Part shown: piece by piece, positions 45,113 through 53,814 of the stretch
Numbering within the stretch: position 1 is the first letter of the stretch
How the letters are laid out: each line of letters begins with the position of its first letter
From: CBDDBK01 sp965225715
GTDB lineage: Bacteria > Bacteroidota > Bacteroidia > Cytophagales > Flammeovirgaceae
Reading direction: 5' to 3'
Length of the DNA: 64,000 nt
Assembly: GCA_965225715.1 (NCBI GenBank)
Contig: CBDDBK010000002.1
Span: forward strand, 310,001 to 374,000
Position numbers and translations under genes: made by a program
The notes under the pieces: generated by a model
What the model was told of the DNA's origin: nothing
Seen by the model: the letters and a program-made list of their open reading frames with translations, nothing else
The model's database searches: none

Positions 45113-45633
45113 TAATTCATTTCAAGTTTCATCATAATATCAATTTGTGCGTCATCGCCCAACTTAAAAATGTGTTTGTCAAATTCTATAAATCCGTTTT
45201 TTTTATAAAAATGAATTGCTCTTAGATTTTTTTCCCAAACACCTAACCAAACATAATCAACTTTTTTTTGTTTTGCTCTTCTAATTGCCTTCTCGTAAAG
45301 TATTTGCCCAACTTTTTTTCCGTGAAACTCCCTTAGGACATAAATCCGTTCAATTTCAAGGGCATTTTCATTTTTGATTTCCGTTTGAGAATACCCTATA
45401 TTAATTTTTAGATATCCGATTATTTTATTTTCAAGTTGAGCAAAATAGAATTCAGAATTTTTGTCAGTCAGTTCAGTTTTTAATACTTTAATTGAAAATT
45501 TGTTTTCCAAATACTCTTTCATATTTGCTTCACTATTGGTCGAAGAAAAAGTTTCAGTAAAAGTTTGTTTTCCAATTTCTTGTAATTTGTCAACATCATT
45601 TATATCTATTTTTTTAATCTTTACATTTTCCAT
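45085..45633 (-). CDS. GNAT-family N-acetyltransferase
   Basis: A 182-residue GNAT protein that transfers acetyl from acetyl-CoA to an amine of unknown identity. The beta strand IERIYVLREFHGKKVGQILY holds the acetyl-CoA pyrophosphate loop (residues about 95-115), followed by WLGVWEKNLRAIHFYKKNGF. The C-terminus NYRQVNGLNP lies in a MITE-like element whose insertion likely replaced the original end. A second copy of the element lies directly upstream of the start. Likely an independent single-gene unit. Confidence 0.85.
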   Translation of the reverse strand: MENVKIKKIDINDVDKLQEIGKQTFTETFSSTNSEANMKEYLENKFSIKVLKTELTDKNSEFYFAQLENKIIGYLKINIGYSQTEIKNENALEIERIYVLREFHGKKVGQILYEKAIRRAKQKKVDYVWLGVWEKNLRAIHFYKKNGFIEFDKHIFKLGDDAQIDIMMKLEMNYRQVNGLNP

Positions 45634-45639
45634 TTTTAG

Positions 45640-45733
45640 TATAGTCAGGTAGCTTGAAAAAAAGATTTTTTAGAGTTTTTAACTCATTGATAATCAAAAT
45701 AAATATTTTTGATATAATAATAGCATGGCTGTA
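45640..45733 (+). repeat. MITE-like palindromic element, full copy
   Basis: It starts tatagtcagg and ends catggctgta, imperfect inverted ends, with core gaaaaaaagattttttagag and ttaactcattgataatc. It separates the GNAT and ABC ATPase genes. Confidence 0.7.
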
Positions 45734-45744
45734 GCTAAATTAGT

Positions 45745-46644
45745 CTATTGCGAAACCAACTCTATAAATATGTCATTAATAGTTGGCAATTTTTCTTCTA
45801 ATCGTTTTATTTCTACATTTTTCATAACTAATGTGATTAAATCATTAAGGTTTTCATTTTTAAAAATTAAAGAGTACTGATAATGACCGCTTTGTAAGAT
45901 TTGGGTTTCTAATATGTCAAACATGGGGTCATCAATAGATAATGCTCCTTTAGTTACAAGACTAAAAGTATTGCGTTTGTATTTTTGTTTAAGCAGTTCT
46001 TTTTCTCCGCTCAATATTTTTTTAGATTTATTAATTAGGGCAATGTGGGTACAAAGTTCTTCAACATTTTCCATTCTATGGGTGGAAAGCATGATAGTAC
46101 TACCTTTTTGGGCTAAATCTAAAATTTCTTTTTTTATCAGATTGGTATTTACAGGATCAAAACCCGTAAAAGGCTCATCTAAAATAATAAATTCAGGTTG
46201 ATGAAGCACTGTAGCAATAAATTGTATTTTTTGTTGCATACCTTTGGAAAGGGCATCTATTTTTTTGTTTAGCCAAGTTTCTATTCCAAATTTTTCTATC
46301 CATTCTTCAAGATTTCCTTTAGCTTGCTTACGACTTAATCCTTTTAATTGACCCAAATAAAGTAATTGTTCCTCAACTTTCATTTTCTTATATAGTCCTC
46401 TTTCTTCTGGTAAATAACCAATTTGATGGGTATGTCTAGCTGCAAGTTTTTGCCCTTTAAAAAGAATTTGACCTTGGTCTGGGAAAATAATCTGATTAAT
46501 AATACGAATAAGTGATGTTTTCCCAGCCCCATTAGGCCCGAGTAATCCAAAAATTTGACCTTTACAAATTTCTATATCAATCTCTTCAAGTACAACATTT
46601 GGCTTATACAATTTTGAAACATTTTTAACTTCTAAAATAAGCAT
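45745..46644 (-). CDS. ABC transporter ATP-binding subunit
   Basis: A 299-residue ABC ATPase. Walker A GPNGAGKT at 36-43, signature LSKGMQQKIQ, Walker B FIILDEPFTGFD, and the H-loop STHRM. After residue 220 there is the C-terminal extension typical of Nat/drug-export ABC-2 type ATPases (ILSGEKELLKQKYKRN onward). No permease is adjacent, so the substrate is unknown and the permease must be elsewhere. The next gene upstream is tyrS, about 45 bases away. Confidence 0.9.
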   Translation of the reverse strand: MLILEVKNVSKLYKPNVVLEEIDIEICKGQIFGLLGPNGAGKTSLIRIINQIIFPDQGQILFKGQKLAARHTHQIGYLPEERGLYKKMKVEEQLLYLGQLKGLSRKQAKGNLEEWIEKFGIETWLNKKIDALSKGMQQKIQFIATVLHQPEFIILDEPFTGFDPVNTNLIKKEILDLAQKGSTIMLSTHRMENVEELCTHIALINKSKKILSGEKELLKQKYKRNTFSLVTKGALSIDDPMFDILETQILQSGHYQYSLIFKNENLNDLITLVMKNVEIKRLEEKLPTINDIFIELVSQ

Positions 46645-46688
46645 GGAATTATAATATTAATAGTGAAAAAAATTAGTGCAGTTCTAAT

Positions 46689-47996
46689 TTAGTCTTTATT
46701 TACAGAAATAAGGAAATAATTTTTTTTACCTTTTTGAACAAGTAAATATTTATTTTGAAGAAGTCTAAAACCGGATAATGGGGTATTTAAAACTATTTTT
46801 TTTTGATTTATGCGCACGCCTCCTCCTTTTATCATTCGACTGGCTTCGCCTTTAGATTTAAAAATTAAGTTTTGAGTTTCTAAGGATAATAAACTACTCA
46901 TACTTTCTGTATTGTCCCATGTTGCAAACGATATATGAATAGTAGGAACACCTTCAAAAACTTCTAATAAAGTTTGTTCATCAATATTTTGAAGTGGATC
47001 ATCAACGGATTTACTAAATAGAATAGTCGAGGATTCTATAGCTTTTTGACAAGCTAATTTTCCATGTACCATTGTGGTAACTTCTTGGGATAAGCGTTTT
47101 TGTAAAATTCGATTATGAGGTGCTGAATCATGTTCGTGTTCGAGATTTTTAATATCTTCCTGATTGAATAAGGTAAAAACTTTGAGCAGCTTAGGGGCAT
47201 CTTCATCACTAGTGTTTAACCAAAATTGATAAAATTTATAAGCCGAAGTAAGTTTTGGATCAAGCCAAATATTTCCACCTTCTGATTTTCCAAATTTTTG
47301 TCCGTCAGCCTTTGTGATTAAAGGACAAGTTAAAGCATGTGCGCCCCTTTCTTCCTTATCGGACATTTTGCGTATAAGTTCTATTCCAGTTGTGATATTT
47401 CCCCATTGATCACTTCCTCCCATCTGCAAATCAACACCTTCATGCTTATAAAGATAATAAAAATCATAACCTTGTAAAAGTTGATAGCTAAATTCGGTGA
47501 AAGAGAGCCCTGTTTCCAAGCGATTTTTGACCGAATCCTTTGTTAGCATATAGCCTACAGAAATATGTTTACCGACATCTCTTAAAAAATCTAAATAATT
47601 ATATGATTTGAACCAATCGTAATTATTGACCATTTTGGCAGGATTAATTTTGGTTTCAAAATCCAGAAATTGAGCCAATTGAATTTTCATTTGAGCTTCA
47701 TTAAACCGTAAAGTTTCTTCGTCTAAAAGCTGACGTTCTGTTTTTTTCCCTGAAGGGTCGCCGACCATACCTGTTGCACCTCCAATTAAAACTATGGGAA
47801 TATGTCCAGCTAATTGAAGATGTTTTAACAACATGACCGTAGCTAAATTACCAATATGAAGTGAGCTAGCCGTAGGATCAAAGCCAATATACCCTCTCAC
47901 GCGTTTTGTTTTAAAAACTTTTTCTAAGTTAGGCGTAAAATCATGAAGCATCCCTCGCCATTTTAAAGTTTCTAAAATATTATTTTTATAACTCAT
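46689..47996 (-). CDS. tyrS: Tyrosyl-tRNA synthetase
   Basis: A 435-residue class I synthetase that charges tRNA-Tyr. HIGN motif at 47-50, tyrosine-binding segment YDFYYLYKHEGVDLQMGGSD at about 177-196, KFGKS (KMSKS variant) at 234-238, and a C-terminal S4-like RNA-binding domain (GEASRMIKGGGVRINQKKI). Length is normal for bacterial TyrRS. The 568-base gap upstream (47997-48564) holds two MITE-like elements and a repeated motif (gttaacctattgattttcaa), no gene. Confidence 0.96.
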   Translation of the reverse strand: MSYKNNILETLKWRGMLHDFTPNLEKVFKTKRVRGYIGFDPTASSLHIGNLATVMLLKHLQLAGHIPIVLIGGATGMVGDPSGKKTERQLLDEETLRFNEAQMKIQLAQFLDFETKINPAKMVNNYDWFKSYNYLDFLRDVGKHISVGYMLTKDSVKNRLETGLSFTEFSYQLLQGYDFYYLYKHEGVDLQMGGSDQWGNITTGIELIRKMSDKEERGAHALTCPLITKADGQKFGKSEGGNIWLDPKLTSAYKFYQFWLNTSDEDAPKLLKVFTLFNQEDIKNLEHEHDSAPHNRILQKRLSQEVTTMVHGKLACQKAIESSTILFSKSVDDPLQNIDEQTLLEVFEGVPTIHISFATWDNTESMSSLLSLETQNLIFKSKGEASRMIKGGGVRINQKKIVLNTPLSGFRLLQNKYLLVQKGKKNYFLISVNKD

Positions 47997-48142
47997 TGAT
48001 TATTAAAAGTTTATGATTTCAAATATCGTGAAGTTAACCTATTGATTTTCAAGATTATAATTTTCCTAATTTCATACATTTATTTTACAAATTTAACAAA
48101 ATCTTACAAACTAAAGAGATGGATAGGTTTATCTTTTATTAG

Positions 48143-48240
48143 TATAGTTATCCGAAATAATAAAAGGTTTTTTAGATATTTAAACCATTGACCGCAACTA
48201 TGAGAAAACATTCTCTCTTTATTTTTAATAGCAAGGCTTA
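48143..48240 (+). repeat. MITE-like palindromic element copy
   Basis: tatagttatccgaaataata with aaaaggttttttagatattt and aaaccattgacc, ending atagcaaggctta, matches the family consensus with a changed middle. An antisense 77-codon frame over it is not a gene. Confidence 0.65.
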
Positions 48241-48415
48241 GATAGTTTAAGGAGGCTATTTTGGTTTTTTTTACAAAAAAAAGAGAAGCTGTTTTTAATA
48301 TACTGATTTCCAACAATCCTCTATAATTTGTATCCATAAAATTATTTGTTATTTTGTTTATAGCATTTTTTAATATATCTTCGCCTCTGCATTCAGGGTA
48401 TAATCAAAATTATTT

Positions 48416-48534
48416 TATACCAATACTATTATTTTAAGAAACCTTTTGTTTCAATATGAATGAGTTAGAATCCTGAAAAATCCTTTTTTTTGAAACACCA
48501 CCCAAACTTTCCTTTTTAATTTGAAATGACTATA
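48416..48534 (-). repeat. MITE-like palindromic element, inverted orientation
   Basis: Read on the minus strand it starts tatagtcatttcaaat, has an inserted stretch, then aaaaaaaaggatttttcagg, ttctaactcattcatattga and ends attggtata. At about 119 bp it is longer than other copies. It lies upstream of the fatty-acid oxidation gene. Confidence 0.65.
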
Positions 48535-48564
48535 TAGCTTTACAATTTAATAAGTATTATTAAA

Positions 48565-50691
48565 ATGAAAAATAAGATTTTATCTTACGAAGTTAATAAT
48601 AAAGGTATTGGTCTGATGACCATAGACATGAAGGATTACCCTGCTAATCTTTTAAGTTTTGATTTTGTAGAAGAATACGCTAAGACTGCTCAGCTGGCTT
48701 TAAAGGATTCTAAAGTTAAAGGCGTTATTGTGTGTTCTGCTCAAAAATTGTTTATGGCTGGTGCAGATTTAAGACTTTTGTCAAAACCTATGGATGATCC
48801 CAACATGTTTTTTAAGATCTTTTTGAATATTCATAAACAATTTAGAACAATAGAAACAGGAGGCAAACCTTTTGTTGCCGCTCTTGCTGGTACGGCTTTA
48901 GGAGGTGGTTTGGAATTAGCATTAACCTGCCACCATCGGATAGCTTTAAATAGCCCCAAAATAAAAATTGGCTTTCCTGAAATTACGTTAGGGCTTTTAC
49001 CCGGTGCAGGTGGAACGTTAAAAAGTCCTTATTTGATGGGTCTTCAAACAGCATTAACATATTTATTAACCGGTAGATCTGTAAAACCTAACCAAGCCTA
49101 TCAAGATGGACTTATCAATGACTTGGCAAATGATGAAGCGGACTTATTCAATAAGGCGGAAACTTGGATTTTAAATAATCCGAATCCCATTCAGCCTTGG
49201 GATGCTAAAAAAGTAGAAATACCTGGTGTAAACACACCCAATGTTGCTCAAATATTTACCGAGGCAATAGGAAATTTTAGAAAAAAAACACAAGGTAATT
49301 ATCCTTCAGCCGAATACCTTATAAGCGCTCTTCATGATGGTTTAGCTTTGCCCATAGACCGCGCTTTAGAGCTAGAAGCTCGGTATTTTATTAAGGCTTT
49401 AGGATCGAAAGAAGCAAAAAACCAAATTAGAACAGGTTTTTTCTTCATGAAAGAAGCAGCAAAAGGTAAAAATAAACCACAAGGCTACGATTTTTATACT
49501 GTTAAGAAATTAGGTATTTTAGGGGCTGGTATGATGGGTGCTGGTATAGCTTATGTATCAGCTTTAAAAGGTATGGAAGTCATCCTAAAAGACAGAACCT
49601 TAGCACTGGCAACAAAAGGAAAATTGCAAACAGAAAAGCGATTACAACTCGAAATTTCTAAAGGTAAAATAACCCAAGATCAAGCTCAAAATATTTTGGA
49701 TCGCATTAAGCCGACAACAAGTTTACAAAATTTTAAAGATGTCGACTATGTTGTAGAAGCAGTTTTTGAAGATCCTAACCTTAAATCAAAAGTTATTGAA
49801 GAAACAGAGGTAATTTTGGGAAAAGGTAAAGTTTTAGGAAGCAATACGTCGACCTTACCTATTACTATGTTAGCAAAATCTACCCAAGTACCAGAGCGTT
49901 TTATTGGCATCCACTTTTTTTCGCCTGTTGATAAAATGGCACTTGTCGAGATTATTGTAGGTCAAAAAACGTCTAAAAAAACTATTGCTGCAACAGTTGA
50001 TTATGTTTTAGCTATTGGGAAAATACCTATTATTGTCAAGGATAGCCATGGTTTTTTTACGACCCGTTGTTTTTCAACATTCACATCTGAAGCTGCTTTT
50101 TTATTAGAAGAAGGTACAGACCCATTAGTCATTGAAAATAGTGCCAGAAAAATAGGTATGCCTGTGGGCCCTCTTGCCATTATCGATGAAATTAGTCTTA
50201 GTCTAAACCTTGCCATTCTCAAGTCAGATCCAACATTGGGTAAAAATGAAGAAACAGACAGATTATATAGCATTTTTGATAATCTAGTTAATAAATATGG
50301 ACGTTTGGGTAAAAAAGCTAAAAAAGGTTTTTATGATTATCCAGAAGGTAAGAAGAAAAAAATATGGACTGGATTACAAACTATTTTCCCTCAAAAAAGT
50401 AAAGATATAGATCCATCGATCCTTTCTAAAAGATTATTGCATCGCCAAGCTCTTGAAGCTTATAGATGTTTTGAAGAAGGGGTTTTAACAAGGACCCAAG
50501 ATGCAGATGTTGGATCTGTTTTAGGTTGGGGGTTCCCAATTTATACAGGTGGAGCAATCGCTTATATAGATTACATTGGGTTAGATAATTTTATTGATGA
50601 CTGCGACCGTTTTACAAAATATTTTGGAAAACGTTTTGAAATTCCTGAAAGTTTAAGACAAAAACTTAAAAAGGGAAAAAAGTTTTATTAA
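48565..50691 (+). CDS. fadJ: Fused enoyl-CoA hydratase / 3-hydroxyacyl-CoA dehydrogenase (FadJ/FadB type)
   Basis: A 708-residue two-step beta-oxidation enzyme. The N-terminal crotonase domain (1-190) has FMAGADLRLL and both catalytic Glu residues (Glu117 in GGGLEL, Glu139 in GFPEITLG). The NAD-binding domain starts near 315 (LGILGAGMMGAG), with His450 in GIHFFSPVDKMALVEI as catalytic His, then two HCDH C-terminal domains (TTRCFSTFTSEAAFLLEEGT; DADVGSVLGWGFPIYTGGAI). Only the alpha subunit is here; no thiolase gene lies beside it. FadB or FadJ cannot be separated by sequence alone. Confidence 0.92.
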   Translation: MKNKILSYEVNNKGIGLMTIDMKDYPANLLSFDFVEEYAKTAQLALKDSKVKGVIVCSAQKLFMAGADLRLLSKPMDDPNMFFKIFLNIHKQFRTIETGGKPFVAALAGTALGGGLELALTCHHRIALNSPKIKIGFPEITLGLLPGAGGTLKSPYLMGLQTALTYLLTGRSVKPNQAYQDGLINDLANDEADLFNKAETWILNNPNPIQPWDAKKVEIPGVNTPNVAQIFTEAIGNFRKKTQGNYPSAEYLISALHDGLALPIDRALELEARYFIKALGSKEAKNQIRTGFFFMKEAAKGKNKPQGYDFYTVKKLGILGAGMMGAGIAYVSALKGMEVILKDRTLALATKGKLQTEKRLQLEISKGKITQDQAQNILDRIKPTTSLQNFKDVDYVVEAVFEDPNLKSKVIEETEVILGKGKVLGSNTSTLPITMLAKSTQVPERFIGIHFFSPVDKMALVEIIVGQKTSKKTIAATVDYVLAIGKIPIIVKDSHGFFTTRCFSTFTSEAAFLLEEGTDPLVIENSARKIGMPVGPLAIIDEISLSLNLAILKSDPTLGKNEETDRLYSIFDNLVNKYGRLGKKAKKGFYDYPEGKKKKIWTGLQTIFPQKSKDIDPSILSKRLLHRQALEAYRCFEEGVLTRTQDADVGSVLGWGFPIYTGGAIAYIDYIGLDNFIDDCDRFTKYFGKRFEIPESLRQKLKKGKKFY

Positions 50692-50871
50692 AATTATTTT
50701 TCCCAATATTAGCGCAATTTTTTTTTAAAAAGATTGATAGCCAAATAATTAAAAAATATTATCTTATCGTCTAACGTTCAAAATATTTCATAGTACAAAT
50801 TCCTAATTTTTATGATTCTAATAGCTGTATAAAAAAAAATAAAGGATTTATAAAAAATTTGTTGTTTTGAT

Positions 50872-50879
50872 TAAGTTTG
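50872..50879 (+). promoter_or_regulatory. Possible Bacteroidota -7 element (TAAGTTTG) before rpsD
   Basis: TAAGTTTG fits the TAnnTTTG -7 consensus and lies about 80 bases before the rpsD start. The region expected for the TTTG -33 element reads only TTTA, so the assignment is weak. Confidence 0.3.
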
Positions 50880-50960
50880 CAAAAAATTTGTTTAACATTT
50901 ATATCAAAATTGGATAATTTTCAGTAATTAAAATATAATTTAAATTACAAGATAAAAATA

Positions 50961-51566
50961 ATGGCTAGATATACAGGACCACTTGCTAAGATTGCCAGAC
51001 GCTTTGGAGAAGATATTTTTGGCTCTTTTGGAGAAGAGGTAAAAAGAAAAAAGTTTTCAGCTAATCAAAATACGAAAAGAAGAAGTAAAAATTCTGACTA
51101 TAAGCTACAGCTTATGGAAAAACAAAAGGCTAAATATACTTATGGGCTCTTAGAAAAACAATTTAAAAATACATTTAAAAAAGCGTCCTCAAAAAGCGGA
51201 ATTACAGGTATAATTTTATTACAGCTATTAGAAGCTCGTTTAGATAACACAGTATATCGTTTAGGATTAGCACCAACACGTCGCGCAGCCCGTCAACTTG
51301 TTTCCCATAAACATGTTTGTGTCAATGGAATAGTTTCTAACATACCGTCTTACAGTCTTAAAAAAGGTGATATTATTAGTTTAAGTCCTAAAGCCTTAAA
51401 AAATGAAAATCTTAAAAGTCAAATGATCAGTCATTCTAAAGCAAAATATTCTTGGTTAGAGTGGGATAATCAGGCTAGTAAAGGTAAATTTTTAAATTTT
51501 CCAGAACGAGAAGATATACCAGAAAAAATTAAAGAATCTTTGATTATAGAATTATATTCCAAATAA
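50961..51566 (+). CDS. rpsD: 30S ribosomal protein S4
   Basis: A 201-residue primary rRNA-binding protein of the 30S subunit. The N-terminus MARYTGPLAKIARRFGEDIF and the S4 RNA-binding motif LEARLDNTVYRLGLAPTRRA (about 90-110) with ARQLVSHKHVCVNG are diagnostic. The usual PPGQHG loop is replaced by SANQNTKRRSKNSDY, so it is somewhat divergent. It is followed by rpoA at 163 bases, as in other bacteria, but rpsM and rpsK are not upstream. Confidence 0.95.
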   Translation: MARYTGPLAKIARRFGEDIFGSFGEEVKRKKFSANQNTKRRSKNSDYKLQLMEKQKAKYTYGLLEKQFKNTFKKASSKSGITGIILLQLLEARLDNTVYRLGLAPTRRAARQLVSHKHVCVNGIVSNIPSYSLKKGDIISLSPKALKNENLKSQMISHSKAKYSWLEWDNQASKGKFLNFPEREDIPEKIKESLIIELYSK

Positions 51567-51729
51567 TTATATCATTTTAAAATCTAACATAAGATATATA
51601 CTTTTATAGATTATATATTTTGAAATTAAGTATTTTTTTATTCCCTCAAAGGAATAAAATTTTATTCTTCTAACTTTCATCTTAAGATTAAATTATACTT
51701 TATATAACCACAAATAACATACACTGATA

Positions 51730-52722
51730 ATGACTATTCTAAACTTCCAAATGCCTCAAAAAGTATTACTTCAAAAGGGCAATAATTTTTATGGAACTTT
51801 TGAGTTTGGCCCTTTAGAAAAAGGATACGGCGTGACAATAGGTAATACTATACGGAGGGTTTTGTTATCTTCATTAGAAGGTTATGCTATTACAAACATT
51901 AAAATAAATAATGTTTTGCATGAGTTTTCTACTATTAAGGGGGTTGTGCAGGATATGACTGAATTTATATTAAACTTAAAAGAAGTCCGTTTTAAATACT
52001 TGACTCAACAAAATCAAAAAACTCAAATTAATATTAATATTAAAAATCAATCTGTTTTTAAAGCAGGTAATATTAATAAATTTACCAATCAGTTTAAGGT
52101 TTTAAACCCTGAAGTTGTTGTTTGTGAGTTAGATCCCAAAACAGAATTAAATTTACAATTAAATATAGAAAAAGGACGAGGTTATCTAACGGCAGAAGAT
52201 AATAAACCACTTGAACAAATCATAGGGCTGATTCCTATAGATTCTATATTTACACCTATTGTAAATGTAAAATATAAAGTTGAAAATACACGAGTAGAAC
52301 AAAGAACCGACTATGAAAAACTCATTTTATCAATTCAAACAGATGGTTCTATTAGTCCTGAAGCTGCTCTTAGAGAGGCTTCTAATATTATGATAAAGCA
52401 CCTTTTACTTTTTTCAGATCAAAATATCTTATTGCCAAAAGAAAAAGAAGAAATAGAAGAAACTATAGATGAAGATTTCTTACGTATACGCAAACTACTA
52501 AAAACACCTATGGGTGAGTTAGATTTATCGGTAAGAGCAGCTAATTGTTTAAAAGCAGCTAATATTCAAACTTTAGGAGAACTTGCAGCTTTAAATATCC
52601 AAGATATGATGAAATTTAGAAACTTTGGAAAAAAGTCTTTAATGGAATTAGAAGAAATTATGAGAGAAAAAAACTTATACTTTGGAATGGACACGTTAAA
52701 ATATAATCTAAATCAAGATTAA
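51730..52722 (+). CDS. rpoA: RNA polymerase alpha subunit
   Basis: A 330-residue subunit. The N-terminal assembly domain (YGVTIGNTIRRVLLSSLEGY at about 37-56, RGYLTAEDN) and the C-terminal DNA/activator-binding domain (LSVRAANCLKAANIQTLGEL, FRNFGKKSLMELEEIM) are intact. It is preceded by rpsD, but rplQ, which normally follows, is absent; a 95-codon unknown gene and dnaX follow instead. A strong terminator lies just after it. Confidence 0.96.
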   Translation: MTILNFQMPQKVLLQKGNNFYGTFEFGPLEKGYGVTIGNTIRRVLLSSLEGYAITNIKINNVLHEFSTIKGVVQDMTEFILNLKEVRFKYLTQQNQKTQININIKNQSVFKAGNINKFTNQFKVLNPEVVVCELDPKTELNLQLNIEKGRGYLTAEDNKPLEQIIGLIPIDSIFTPIVNVKYKVENTRVEQRTDYEKLILSIQTDGSISPEAALREASNIMIKHLLLFSDQNILLPKEKEEIEETIDEDFLRIRKLLKTPMGELDLSVRAANCLKAANIQTLGELAALNIQDMMKFRNFGKKSLMELEEIMREKNLYFGMDTLKYNLNQD

Positions 52723-52744
52723 ATTTAAACAAGTTAGAATATAG

Positions 52745-52777
52745 AGTATTACATATATTAAATGTAATACTTTTTTT
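52745..52777 (+). terminator. Intrinsic terminator after rpoA
   Basis: Perfect 10-bp stem AGTATTACAT (52745-52754) / ATGTAATACT (52762-52771), 7-base loop, then TTTTTTT. It separates rpoA from the small gene downstream. Confidence 0.85.
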
Positions 52778-52907
52778 ATCTAAAGCTATTGGGAGAGATA
52801 AAGATTTTATAAGGATTTACAATTAATATTTTCTTATAGTATTCTATTAGTCTTTTTAAAAACTTAATTATAGTATCTATTTATTAATTATTTTAAATTT
52901 TATAATT

Positions 52908-53195
52908 ATGTCAGCTAAATCTTTAGAAATTAATGAGCGATTAAAGCAAAAATGTGTCGAAGGAATCAAGTTGATTAATAAAAATAACTTAAACTCTGAA
53001 TCTTTTAATGATATTAAAGCTAAGTTAGAATATGTTATCAACAGTTATGAACACGATAAAAACCCTGTTGGGCTTTTTGAGGTTGGACAAAAAGCGGTTA
53101 ATTTGCTTACCGATTATAAAGAAAAAAACCCACGAAAGCTTAATAAGCGAGTTATCACCGGTTGGAGTAAAGCTTTATCTAATTACAAAACCTAA
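52908..53195 (+). CDS. Conserved-looking small protein of unknown function
   Basis: A 95-residue helical, lysine-rich protein (LEINERLKQKCVEGIKLINK, YVINSYEHDKNPVGLFEVGQ, KRVITGWSKALSNYKT) with no signal peptide or membrane segment. It begins about 130 bases after the rpoA terminator and is followed by its own hairpin terminator, so it seems to be a free-standing gene. Codon use is like its neighbours. No family recognised. Confidence 0.65.
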   Translation: MSAKSLEINERLKQKCVEGIKLINKNNLNSESFNDIKAKLEYVINSYEHDKNPVGLFEVGQKAVNLLTDYKEKNPRKLNKRVITGWSKALSNYKT

Positions 53196-53205
53196 GAATA
53201 AAGAC

Positions 53206-53232
53206 GTGTCTATTTAAAAAAAAATAGACACG
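53206..53232. terminator. Hairpin terminator between convergent genes
   Basis: Stem CGTGTCTATTT (53206-53216) / AAATAGACACG (53222-53232) with a short loop, between the 95-codon gene and dnaX, which converge. It may act in both directions. Confidence 0.6.
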
Positions 53233-53310
53233 CTCTAAATATTTTATTATATTATAAAACTATGATAGTCAAATTTTTATTGTTTTAAATTACGTAAAAA
53301 TATTAGATTA

Positions 53311-53814
53311 CTAAAAACTTTTCAAATCTAATAAGTCATGTAAGATTTTAAAAGATGGATACTCTTCTTTGAGTTTTTTGATACGTTGATTTTTAAGACT
53401 TGATTTATTTTTACCATTACCAACTTTATAATCAATATTAAGTTGATTATTCTCAAAATGTTTATCAAAATAAGCCTTTACTTTGGTACGCATTTCTGGG
53501 AATATACTTTTTTGAATTTCATTATCTAAATAGATAGTAAGTTGGTTTTCACCTGTTTTAAAGGCTAAGTTTACGAATATTTTATCCAATCCATCCTCAC
53601 CGACTGTCCCGCCAAATATTTGCCAATACTTTTTGATTTGTTCGGATGTCAGATTTAAAAAAGTGGGTTCATCATGTTTTAGTTTATTTTTAGAATGTTT
53701 TGATGACAAAGGTTCTTTTTGGTATTCTGTATGTTCTTCAACTTCAGAAGTAGGCAAAGGTTTTTTTAAATTAGTTGAATGGATTTGTACTTGTGGAGTT
53801 TTAAGCGTTAGGTT
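53311..53814 (-). CDS. dnaX: DnaX C-terminal extension, reached by -1 frameshift
   Basis: The -1 frame is open from the A-run at 53814 to the stop at 53311, reading NLTLKTPQVQIHSTNLKKPL, then FLNLTSEQIKKYWQIFGG, VNLAFKTGENQLTIYLDNEI and ILHDLLDLKSF. The latter is like the C-terminal domain of tau in Bacteroidota DnaX. With the frameshift the product is 548 residues. The in-frame TTG at 53757 is unlikely to be a real start because the extension joins dnaX without a gap. Confidence 0.8.
   Translation of the reverse strand, partial: NLTLKTPQVQIHSTNLKKPLPTSEVEEHTEYQKEPLSSKHSKNKLKHDEPTFLNLTSEQIKKYWQIFGGTVGEDGLDKIFVNLAFKTGENQLTIYLDNEIQKSIFPEMRTKVKAYFDKHFENNQLNIDYKVGNGKNKSSLKNQRIKKLKEEYPSFKILHDLLDLKSF

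Noticed and set aside
48104..48337. 77-codon frame on the minus strand
   Set aside because: It runs through a palindromic element copy, has no start context or family resemblance, and the element explains the sequence.
53311..53757. Separate gene with a TTG start instead of a dnaX extension
   Set aside because: The frame stays open upstream of the TTG to the slippery A-run and matches the DnaX C-terminal domain, so a join is the simpler reading.
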